Assembly: GCA_016200675.1 (NCBI GenBank)
Contig: JACQEH010000085.1
Location: 1-12,742 of the forward strand
Length of the DNA: 12,742 nucleotides
Direction of reading: 5' to 3'
Source of the DNA: Chloroflexota bacterium
GTDB lineage: Bacteria; Chloroflexota; Limnocylindria; Limnocylindrales; CSP1-4
Below the pieces are notes generated by a model. That model worked only from the letters and a program-made list of their open reading frames with translations, had not been told where the DNA came from and did no database searches. The position numbers and the translations under genes are program-made. Positions 6,892-12,742 of the stretch are shown one piece after another. Within the stretch, counting starts at the first letter, position 1. The number at the start of each line of letters is the position of its first letter.

Positions 6892-7541
6892 GCGTCCTGC
6901 GGTGCGGACCAGGGCTCGACGGTCGTCAGGGCGGCCTCGAAGTCGGCCCGCGTGTGGACCGGCTGCCCGTGCGAGACGAGGACGAGCTCGAAGGGCAGGT
7001 CAAGCAGGGCGCGGAGGGCCGGTTTGACCCGTCGCTCGAGGATCGGCGTCCACCACACGCGCAGCACGCCGCCGCCGGCGTCGGGCGCGGTCAGCCCGTC
7101 GGCGAAGACGAGGGCCCGCTGCTCGGGCAGGTAGAGCGGTCGCTCCTGGCCAGCCCGCCCGTCGAAGACGGCCACGAGGCCGCCCGGCAGGACCTCGTCC
7201 GGGAAGATCGGCTGGAGCTCGGCCCGCGGCGCCTCGCCTCGCCAGAAGAGCCACGGGCCGTGGGCAGGGATGCCGTACCAGTGGACGAAGGCGTCGACGT
7301 CGCGGACGTGATCGGGCTTGAGCACGACGGCCCTCGTCGGCGGGCGCGCCGTAAGCCGCTCGTAGACCTCGCGGCCCTCGTTCGGGGGCGGGGCGAGGGG
7401 ATCGATGAGCACGACCTCGGCCCCCGACTCGACCACGAAGGACGACACCTCGGGCTCCCAGTCGTCGCCCTCGCGCCACTCCCAGTGGCGCTGGCGCCAG
7501 AGCCACAGGCCGGGCGCGACGTCCCGGATCTCGACAGCCAT
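6888..7541 (-). CDS. MBL-fold-like protein with degenerate metal site
   Basis: A 217-residue soluble protein that I place in the metallo-beta-lactamase fold from VSSFVVESGAEVVLIDPLAP (32-51, the first beta-sandwich strands with the conserved DP turn), ALVFADGL (the second-half strand) and LVLVSHGQPV near the C-terminus. The HxHxDH zinc motif expected after strand five is replaced by VVLKPDHVRDVDAF, so only one His and two Asp remain; the terminal SHGxPV histidine is kept. This resembles uncharacterised actinobacterial and Chloroflexota MBL-like proteins with a reduced WHxR-type motif. Substrate and reaction are unknown. It is third after yerC and hisC (27 bases after hisC). No clear Shine-Dalgarno is seen before the ATG, but a TATCGT sits eight bases upstream. 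Its stop shares CTAG with the hisA stop. It could be a hydrolase of altered chemistry or a non-enzymatic relic. Confidence 0.75.
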   Translation of the reverse strand: MAVEIRDVAPGLWLWRQRHWEWREGDDWEPEVSSFVVESGAEVVLIDPLAPPPNEGREVYERLTARPPTRAVVLKPDHVRDVDAFVHWYGIPAHGPWLFWRGEAPRAELQPIFPDEVLPGGLVAVFDGRAGQERPLYLPEQRALVFADGLTAPDAGGGVLRVWWTPILERRVKPALRALLDLPFELVLVSHGQPVHTRADFEAALTTVEPWSAPQDA

Positions 7542-7568
7542 CGGCGCTGACGATACCGCGCCGGGACC

Positions 7569-8699
7569 TCAGCCGATGGCGCGGGCGGCCTCGAGCAGGC
7601 GATCATTCTCGGCGTCGCTCCGAACGGTGATGCGCAGGCAGTGGGCGAGGGGATGGCCGGCCGGGAAGGTCCTCGGCACGAGGCCGCGTTGGAGGAGGCC
7701 CTCGGCGACGGCAGCCGCGGCCGTCGCCGTCCCGAAATCGACGAGGACGAAGTTCGTGACCGACGGCCGGATGGTCCAGCCCGCGGACGAGAGGTCCCGG
7801 GCCAGGCGAGCCCGCTCGATCTGGACGCGCTCGATGTTCGGACGTGCCGTGTCCGGGTCCAGGAGCGCGGCCGTCACGATCGCCACCGATGGCACCGCCA
7901 CGGAGCCGGGCGGTCGATAGGGCGCCATCCGGGCGATCATCTCGGGTCGGGCGACGGCGAAGCCGACGCGGAGGCCGGCCAGCGCGTAGGCCTTGCTGGC
8001 GGTCCGGACCACGACCAGGCGCGGGTACCGCGATCGAAGGCCGACCAGCGATCGGCCGCTGAACTCCGCGTAGGCCTCGTCCAGCACGACGACTGGTGGC
8101 CGCCGGCCAGCGGCGGCCGCGTCGGCCTCGAGCTCGACGAGCAGGGTCTCGATGGCGCCGTCGGGTTCGGCCAGGCCGGTCGGGTTGTTGGGACTGCAGA
8201 GCCATACGACGTCCGCGCCTCGCGCCGCCTCCCGGAGCCGCGCCCCCTCGAAGGCATAGCCCGCCTCGGGGCCGAGACGTGGGATCGCCCGCACCGTGGC
8301 TCCCCGTTGCTCGCTGTCGACCCTGAACATGGCGTAGGACGGCGTCGGGATGACCGCGATCCCGCCGGGCGGCAGGAAGGCCTTGGCGATGAGGTCGAGG
8401 ATCTCGTCCGCGCCCGCGCCCACGAGCAGCTCGTCCGTCCCGACGCCGTAGCGGGTGGCGGCCGCGGCGATGAGGGCCCGATAGTCCGAGGGCGGGTACT
8501 CGGACACCGGGCGCCCGAAGGCACCGGCCGCCAGCATCCGAGCGGCGAGCGCCGGTGCGGCGGGCGAGGTGTTGAGGTCGAAGCGGGCGACCTGCTCGAT
8601 CGGCACGCCGTAGCGGGCCGCGACCTCCTCGTCGGTCGCCTCCCAGGCGTAGGCGATCGGATCACCAGGCGACGAGAACGTCACGGGCGTCGGGCTCAT
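7569..8699 (-). CDS. hisC: Histidinol-phosphate aminotransferase HisC
   Basis: Type I fold PLP enzyme that transaminates imidazole-acetol phosphate with glutamate to give histidinol phosphate. The 376-residue product has the full pattern: FDLNTSPA (40-47, the family N-terminal motif), EYPPSDYRAL (67-76), GAGADEI (94-100), PTPSYAMF (118-125), SPNNPTG (169-175), LDEAYAEF (206-213), the PLP lysine K236 in TASKAYALAGLRVGF, and the carboxylate-binding arginine R356 in LRITVR. Length is normal. The other aminotransferases of this superfamily (for example aromatic ones) are possible, but the his context and the NTSP and YPPSDY motifs favour HisC. It lies 22 bases after yerC, so the two are probably cotranscribed from the promoter near 9080; it has no strong Shine-Dalgarno of its own. 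Confidence 0.93.
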   Translation of the reverse strand: MSPTPVTFSSPGDPIAYAWEATDEEVAARYGVPIEQVARFDLNTSPAAPALAARMLAAGAFGRPVSEYPPSDYRALIAAAATRYGVGTDELLVGAGADEILDLIAKAFLPPGGIAVIPTPSYAMFRVDSEQRGATVRAIPRLGPEAGYAFEGARLREAARGADVVWLCSPNNPTGLAEPDGAIETLLVELEADAAAAGRRPPVVVLDEAYAEFSGRSLVGLRSRYPRLVVVRTASKAYALAGLRVGFAVARPEMIARMAPYRPPGSVAVPSVAIVTAALLDPDTARPNIERVQIERARLARDLSSAGWTIRPSVTNFVLVDFGTATAAAAVAEGLLQRGLVPRTFPAGHPLAHCLRITVRSDAENDRLLEAARAIG

Positions 8700-8721
8700 C
8701 GCGGCGGCAACCGGCCTGCCG

Positions 8722-9015
8722 TCAGCGGCCGCTCGTGCGGTCGAGGATCATCCGGTAGCCGCCCTCGCCGTGGTTGAGCCACGAGGCGATCCGGGTGATC
8801 GTGGCCGTGCTGGCACCGGTCTCCGCCGAGATCTGGGCGTAGTGGAGCCCCTTGTCGAGGAGTCGCGCGACGGACCAGCGCATGGCCAGGTCGCGGAGCT
8901 CGCCGATGGTGCAGAGATCGCGGAAGAAGCGCCCCGCCTCCTCCCGGTCCCGCAGCAGCAGGATGGCGTCGAAGAGGGCGTCGCTGTCCTCGGTGCGCCA
9001 GGTGTCGACGGTCAT
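8722..9015 (-). CDS. yerC: TrpR-family regulator, YerC/YecD type; probable histidine repressor
   Basis: A 97-residue all-helical DNA-binding protein of the TrpR-related YerC/YecD family. The family core is obvious: an N-terminal LFDAILLLRDREEAGRFF dimerisation helix (14-31), LCTIGELRDLAMRW (34-47), VARLLDKGLHYAQISAETG (49-67), and the helix-turn-helix at about 59-80 ending TATITRIASWL, then the typical GGYRMIL tail (85-91). Length is that of the family. The start ATG has GAGG six bases upstream. Family knowledge: TrpR-like proteins bind palindromic operators with an amino-acid co-repressor, and members in other phyla have been tied by comparative genomics to histidine genes under the name HisR. 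Here it precedes hisC in one operon and its own promoter shares a motif with the hisGD/hisA promoter, which supports the same role. Co-repressor identity is inferred. Confidence 0.92.
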   Translation of the reverse strand: MTVDTWRTEDSDALFDAILLLRDREEAGRFFRDLCTIGELRDLAMRWSVARLLDKGLHYAQISAETGASTATITRIASWLNHGEGGYRMILDRTSGR

Positions 9016-9052
9016 CTCGGGCCTCTACGAGCGGCGCTGCGGCCCCGCGGGC

Positions 9053-9085
9053 GCGTTGTCGTAGCAGCGTGTTACTACGATAGCA
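9053..9085 (-). promoter_or_regulatory. yerC-hisC promoter with putative autoregulatory operator
   Basis: The block at 9066-9085 matches 6087-6106 at 17 of 20 bases, and GCGTTGT (9053-9059) matches 6080-6086 exactly, but with six extra bases between the two parts. In the yerC direction it begins TGCTATCGT, an extended -10 box (TATCGT at 9082-9077), putting transcription start about 55-60 bases before the yerC ATG. It also contains a perfect inverted repeat, TCGTAG (9059-9064) and CTACGA (9075-9080), separated by ten bases, with further symmetry outward (8 of 10 positions in each arm). This looks like an operator overlapping the promoter. The regulator that would bind it is most simply YerC itself. 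Confidence 0.6.
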
Positions 9086-9111
9086 GGCCGGCCGCAGCGT
9101 CGCCGCCGACG

Positions 9112-9126
9112 CGGGGCGCGGCCCCG
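9112..9126 (-). terminator. GC hairpin just after the EF-G stop, possible terminator
   Basis: CGGGGC, loop GCG, GCCCCG: a perfect six-pair all-GC stem beginning two bases beyond the stop codon of the EF-G paralogue. No T-run follows on the minus strand, so it is not a classical intrinsic terminator. In a genome this GC-rich such a hairpin could also be chance or act only as an RNA 3'-end stabiliser. Confidence 0.3.
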
Positions 9127-9127
9127 G

Positions 9128-11212
9128 TCAGTGCCCGCCGCTCGCCTCGGCGTCCTTGCGGTGGGCCTCGATGACCTTCTCGGCCAGGTGGGCGGGGACC
9201 TCCTCGTAGGTCGACAGGGTGGCCGTGAACGTTCCCCGGCCGCCGGTGATGGATCGGAGCTCGGTTGCGTACGAGAAGAGCTCAGCCTGGGGGACCGTGG
9301 CGTTGATGACCTGCATCCCGCCGGCCGTATCCATGCCGAGGACGCGCCCCCGCCGACCGTTCAGGTCGCGGTTCACTTCGCCCATGAATGCCTCCGGGAC
9401 GCGGATCTCGACGTTCATGATCGGCTCGAGGAGGACCGGCCTGGCGTTGTGGACGCCGTCCTTGAGGGCCATCGAGGCGGCGATCTTGAACGACAGCTCG
9501 TTCGAGTCGACGTTGTGGAAGGAGCCGTCGTAGAGGGTGGCCTTGAAGTCCGAGAGGGGATAGCCGGCGACCACGCCCTCGGCAGCGGTCTCGCGGATAC
9601 CCTTCTCGATGCCCGGGAAGAACTGCTTCGGGACGGACCCGCCGACGACCCGCTCGGCAAAGGCCACGCCGGCGCCGGGATTGGGCTCCAGCTCCAGCCA
9701 TACGTCGCCGAACATGCCGTGGCCGCCGGTCTGCTTCTTGTAGCGGCCGTGGACCTGGGTCTTGCCCCGGATCGTCTCGCGATAGGGAACGCGGGGCGTC
9801 TTGGTCACGATCGCCGAGCCGAACTTGCGCTTGAGGCGCTCGATGATGACCGCGGTGTGGGCCTCGCCCATCGTCACCAGGACCTGCTCGCCGGCATCGC
9901 TCCGCTCGACGCGCGCGGTCGACTCCTCGTCCAGCATCTTCTGGAGGGCCGAGCCCATCTTGTCCAGGTCTGCCTTGGTCTGGGGCTCGATCGCCACCAT
10001 GAGCGTCGGTCGGGGGAAGTCGAGGGGCGGCAGGACGAGCGGCTTCTCGCGTGTCGAGAGGGTGTCCCCGGTGGCGGTGACAGCGAGCTTGGCGACCGCG
10101 CCGATCTCGCCCGCCTCGAGCTCGCCGACCGCCTCCTGCTCCTTGCCGTGGAGGAGCAGCAGCTGGCCGATCCGCTCCTCCTCGTTGCGGTTGGGATTCC
10201 AGACGTGGGCCTGAGAGCGGAGCGTGCCGGACAGGACCCGGAGATAGGTCAGGCGTCCGACGAAGGGATCGGCGGCGGTCTTGAAGACCCGGACCAGGAG
10301 CGGCCCATCCGGATCGGGGGCCACGGCGACGGGGTTGCCGCCCTTGTCGGTCGCGGTGGCCGGCCCCTCGTCGGCCGGCGACGGCAGGTAGCGGACGAAC
10401 GCGTCCAGGAGTGCCCGGAGTCCGATTCCGACGTGCGCGCTGCCGACGAGGACCGGTGCCAGGACGGATTCCTTGACGCCCTTGCGGAGGCATGCCTCCA
10501 GCTCCGCGTCCGAGATCTCCTCGCCCTCGAGGTACTTCGTCAGGACGTTGTCGTCGGCCTCGGAGGCTGCCTCGAGGAGCTGATCGCGGCGTTGGGCGAC
10601 CTCGGCCTCGAGGTCGGCCGGGATGGCGGCCTCGACCTCCTTGCCGCCTTCCCAGCGATACGCCTTGCGGTGGACGAGGTCCACGTAGCCGGTGAACTTC
10701 TCGGCCCCTCCGATCGGCAGCTGGAGCGGCGCGACCTTGTTGCCGAAGGCGGCCCTGAGGGCGTCGAGGGCGGCGGTCGGGTCCGCGTTCTCGCGGTCGC
10801 ACATGTTGATGAAGAAGCAGGCCGCCGTGTTCGTCGCCCGGGCGAGGGCCACGCCTTGCTCAAGGCCGGCCTCGACGCCGCCCCGCGCATCCATCACGAA
10901 AAGCGCGCCGTCGGTGGCATGGAAGCCCGACACGACCTCGGCCGCGAAGTCGAGGTAGCCGGGCGTATCGACGATCGTGATCCGCGTCCCGTCCGCCTCG
11001 AAGGTTGCCACCGCGAGGCTCAGCGTCTCTTTGCGCTTCTGCTCCTCGGGTTCGAAGTCGAGGTGCGACGTGCCGTCGTCAACGCGCCCGAGGCGGGGGA
11101 TCGCGCCGGCCCGAAAGAGGAGCTGCTCGCCGAGCGTCGTCTTGCCGGAGCCGGCGTGACCGGCCAGGACGACGCTCCGAAGGTGGGGCAGGTCGACGTT
11201 CTTCATGGTCAT
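9128..11212 (-). CDS. Elongation factor G paralogue (EF-G2/FusA2-like GTPase)
   Basis: A 694-residue translational GTPase with the five-domain EF-G architecture: G domain (about 11-290), domain II (about 300-390), III (about 400-475), IV (about 478-595, with HGRYKKQTGGHGMFGDVW at 488-505) and V (about 597-685). It differs from canonical EF-G in the way of the dispersed EF-G2 group: the P-loop is GHAGSGKTT (18-26) rather than GHIDAGKTT, switch I reads KRKETLSLAVA (59-69) rather than the RGITI form, G3 is DTPGYLDF instead of DTPGHVDF, and G4 is NMCD (136-139) where NKMD is normal. G5 is GSA (257-259). Homologues have been linked to roles other than routine elongation; the role here is not determinable. 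The ATG start has AGAGGA about 11 bases upstream; an alternative ATG lies two codons in. It is transcribed alone, divergent from yebC. Confidence 0.88.
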   Translation of the reverse strand: MTMKNVDLPHLRSVVLAGHAGSGKTTLGEQLLFRAGAIPRLGRVDDGTSHLDFEPEEQKRKETLSLAVATFEADGTRITIVDTPGYLDFAAEVVSGFHATDGALFVMDARGGVEAGLEQGVALARATNTAACFFINMCDRENADPTAALDALRAAFGNKVAPLQLPIGGAEKFTGYVDLVHRKAYRWEGGKEVEAAIPADLEAEVAQRRDQLLEAASEADDNVLTKYLEGEEISDAELEACLRKGVKESVLAPVLVGSAHVGIGLRALLDAFVRYLPSPADEGPATATDKGGNPVAVAPDPDGPLLVRVFKTAADPFVGRLTYLRVLSGTLRSQAHVWNPNRNEEERIGQLLLLHGKEQEAVGELEAGEIGAVAKLAVTATGDTLSTREKPLVLPPLDFPRPTLMVAIEPQTKADLDKMGSALQKMLDEESTARVERSDAGEQVLVTMGEAHTAVIIERLKRKFGSAIVTKTPRVPYRETIRGKTQVHGRYKKQTGGHGMFGDVWLELEPNPGAGVAFAERVVGGSVPKQFFPGIEKGIRETAAEGVVAGYPLSDFKATLYDGSFHNVDSNELSFKIAASMALKDGVHNARPVLLEPIMNVEIRVPEAFMGEVNRDLNGRRGRVLGMDTAGGMQVINATVPQAELFSYATELRSITGGRGTFTATLSTYEEVPAHLAEKVIEAHRKDAEASGGH

Positions 11213-11297
11213 GGAACGGTCGGTCCTCTCTGCTGGCGGAAGGGCAATGCGGAGGGCTCAAACCGGCCGCGGAGGGGCGTGCCACGGCGGTCCGGCC

Positions 11298-11315
11298 ATG
11301 ATAGTCCGGTATACT
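11298..11315. promoter_or_regulatory. Divergent promoters of yebC (+) and the EF-G paralogue (-)
   Basis: On the plus strand TATACT (11310-11315, five of six consensus bases) ends eight bases before the yebC ATG, and no Shine-Dalgarno lies between, so the yebC mRNA is probably leaderless or nearly so. On the minus strand TATCAT (11303-11298), the same hexamer as in the hisGD promoter, could serve the EF-G gene with a leader near 80 bases. No good -35 boxes are visible for either. The minus-strand assignment is the weaker of the two. Confidence 0.4.
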
Positions 11316-11323
11316 CGCCGCCG

Positions 11324-12076
11324 ATGTCAGGACATTCGAAGTGGTCGACGATCAAGCGCCAGAAGGGTGCCAACGACGCGAAGCGTGGGGCGCTCTTCAC
11401 CAAGGTCGCCCGCGAGATCATGGTCTCTGCGCGTTCGGGCGGCGGGGATCCTGACGCGAACTACCGCCTCCGCCTGGCAATCGACAAGGCCCGTGCCGTC
11501 AACATGCCGATGGACAACATCAAGCGGGCGATCGAGCGGGCGACCGGCGCCGCCGAGGGCGAGCAGTTCGAGGAGATCGTCTACGAGGGCTACGGTCCCG
11601 GCGGCGTGGCCATCCTCGTCGAGGCCATGACCGACAACCGCAACCGGACCGCATCCGACGTCCGCTCGATGTTCACCAAGGCCGGCGGCCAGCTCGCCGG
11701 CAGCGGGGCGGTCGCCTGGCAGTTCGAGCCCCGTGGCCTGATCACGGTTCCCGCCAACGGCCGCGACGCGGACGACCTGGCGCTGGCCGCCATCGACGCC
11801 GGGGCCGCCGACGTCGACACCTCCGATCCGGAGGTGATGGAGGTCTACACCGATCCGGCGGACCTGGAACGCGTCCGGAAGGCCCTCGACAGCCAGAAGA
11901 TCGGCGTCGAGTCGGCCGAGAACACGATGGTCGCCAAGAGCACCGTCGAACTCGATGCCCATCGGGCGCGCCAGAACCTCCGCCTCATCGAGCTCCTGGA
12001 GGACCTCGACGACGTCCAGCGGGTGACGGCCAACTTCGACATTCCCGAGGACGTCTTCGCCGAGGTCGCCGGGTGA
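11324..12076 (+). CDS. yebC: YebC/PmpR family protein (TACO1-like)
   Basis: A 250-residue member of the YebC family. The hallmark N-terminus GHSKWSTIKRQKGANDAKRG (3-22) is followed by FTKVAREI, then ANYRLRLAIDKARAVNMPMDNIKRAI (46-70), YEGYGPGGVAILVEAMTDNRNRT (87-109), and the closing NFDIPED (237-243). Length is typical. Family members were described as transcriptional regulators, and some are now known to help ribosomes through difficult motifs such as polyproline; which applies here cannot be told. The ATG at 11324 is chosen because it gives the invariant MSGHSKW start; an open frame extends far upstream only as the antisense shadow of the EF-G gene. It precedes ruvC by 67 bases, a common yebC-ruvC neighbourhood. 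Confidence 0.96.
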   Translation: MSGHSKWSTIKRQKGANDAKRGALFTKVAREIMVSARSGGGDPDANYRLRLAIDKARAVNMPMDNIKRAIERATGAAEGEQFEEIVYEGYGPGGVAILVEAMTDNRNRTASDVRSMFTKAGGQLAGSGAVAWQFEPRGLITVPANGRDADDLALAAIDAGAADVDTSDPEVMEVYTDPADLERVRKALDSQKIGVESAENTMVAKSTVELDAHRARQNLRLIELLEDLDDVQRVTANFDIPEDVFAEVAG

Positions 12077-12143
12077 CACCGGGCGCGCAGCCGAGGACGA
12101 GCCGGCAGGCGACGACGCGTGGCTGGCCCGGCGGAGGCGCCTG

Positions 12144-12742
12144 ATGATCGTCCTGGGCATCGACCCAGGAACCGCGGCCCTTGGCTGGGGGCTCATCGAT
12201 CGGACCGGCGCCACGCTCCGCCTCATTGACGTCGGCTGCCTCGAGACGAGCCCCGACCTGAGCCTGCCGGACCGACTGCTGGCGATCCACCGCTTCCTTG
12301 GCGAGCTCATCGCCCGCCACGATCCCGAGATCGTCGCGGTGGAGCGCCTGTTCTTCTCCCGCAACGCGCAGACCGCCTTTGCCGTGGGCCAGGCACGGGG
12401 CGTGGTCCTGCTCGCGGCCGCCGAGACGGGCCGGCTCGTTCGCGAGGCCACGCCGAGCGAGGTCAAGGTGGCGGTCACGGGCTCCGGAACCGCGGACAAG
12501 GAGCAGGTCGGCCGGATGGTCGCCGTCTGCCTCGGGCTGCCGGCGGTCCCGAGGCCGGACGACGCCGCCGACGCCCTCGCCGTTGCGATCTGGGCGGCCA
12601 ACAGCGAGCGGTCGGATGGCCGGGCGACACCCGGGGCGCCGCTGATGGATCGGGCGGCCGTGGCGCCGATCGCCCGGGGCGAGTCCTCGTACGAGCGGGC
12701 CGTCCGGGAGGCATTCGCCCGGGATCGCAAGGCCGCGAGCCG
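12144..12742 (+). CDS. ruvC: Crossover junction endodeoxyribonuclease RuvC, 3'-truncated by window edge
   Basis: Resolves Holliday junctions with RuvAB during recombination repair. The RNase H-like fold is plain: GIDPGTAALGWGLI (5-18), VAVERLFFSRNAQTAFAVGQARG (64-86), ATPSEVKVAVTGSGTADKEQV (102-122) and PDDAADALAVAIW (138-150). The acidic catalytic set is present as D7, E67, D140 and D143, matching D7, E66, D138 and D141 of E. coli. A GGAGG Shine-Dalgarno (12133-12137) sits six bases before the ATG, which starts right at the family N-terminus. The frame is still open at the window end after 199 codons, so a charged, Ala/Arg-rich tail of at least ~48 residues follows the conserved core; usual RuvC proteins end near 160-190 residues. 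ruvA and ruvB would be expected downstream. Confidence 0.95.
   Translation, partial: MIVLGIDPGTAALGWGLIDRTGATLRLIDVGCLETSPDLSLPDRLLAIHRFLGELIARHDPEIVAVERLFFSRNAQTAFAVGQARGVVLLAAAETGRLVREATPSEVKVAVTGSGTADKEQVGRMVAVCLGLPAVPRPDDAADALAVAIWAANSERSDGRATPGAPLMDRAAVAPIARGESSYERAVREAFARDRKAAS

Noticed and set aside
7641..8777. Plus-strand open frame of 378 codons opposite hisC
   Set aside because: No recognisable domain; the opposite strand encodes hisC with all catalytic motifs.
9131..11323. Very long plus-strand open frame leading in frame into yebC and antisense to the EF-G gene
   Set aside because: It is the mirror of a high-GC coding region, has no family resemblance upstream of MSGHSKW, and the yebC start at 11324 gives the exact family N-terminus with a -10 box just ahead.
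1..12742. CRISPR arrays, tRNA/rRNA genes, insertion sequences, integrases, phage genes
   Set aside because: No repeat-spacer pattern, no tRNA cloverleaf or rRNA-like stretch, no transposase or integrase motif and no terminal inverted repeats were found; the window looks like core chromosome.

Overview
The window is GC-rich, gene-dense bacterial DNA with intergenic gaps of about 110 bases or less, so no gene-free stretch over 300 bases exists. Third codon positions are almost all G or C. The gene content (a YerC-type TrpR-family regulator next to hisC, a second-type EF-G, fused HisI-HisE, yebC followed by ruvC) fits a high-GC Chloroflexota bacterium, perhaps of the Limnocylindria/Ellin6529 kind. 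That placement is an inference from gene content and style, not from a marker-gene search.

Layout. Positions 1-1209 (+) hold a tyrosyl-tRNA synthetase that lacks only its N-terminus. It converges on, and overlaps by 14 bases, a five-gene histidine operon on the minus strand. That operon reads, from promoter to end, hisG-hisD fusion (6059-4077), hisB (IGPD type), hisH, hisF, hisIE (to 1196). Its genes are joined by 4-base ATGA/GTGA overlaps or a 1-base gap. hisA (6109-6891, +) is divergent from the operon across only 49 bases. A second minus-strand cluster follows: yerC/hisR-like regulator (9015-8722), hisC (8699-7569) and a metallo-beta-lactamase-like protein (7541-6888), whose stop codon shares a CTAG with that of hisA. 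Beyond lie an EF-G paralogue (11212-9128, -), and, divergent from it, yebC (11324-12076, +) and the start of ruvC (12144 to the window end, +).

How the genes work together. Every dedicated step of histidine biosynthesis from PRPP + ATP to histidine is encoded here (HisG, HisIE, HisA, HisHF, HisB, HisC, HisD), except histidinol-phosphate phosphatase. The regulator is cotranscribed with hisC. A 20-base motif with 17 matches, plus a shared GCGTTGT, occurs both in the hisGD/hisA divergent promoter and in the yerC promoter. This points to one autoregulated histidine regulon controlled by the TrpR-family protein.

Most notable observations: (1) HisG and HisD are a single 660-residue polypeptide in which most of the HisG C-terminal regulatory domain and the first ~35-40 residues of HisD are gone; (2) the shared promoter/operator motif linking yerC-hisC to hisGD/hisA; (3) a metal-site-degenerate MBL-fold protein inside the histidine cluster where the phosphatase gene is absent; (4) apparently leaderless hisA and yebC.
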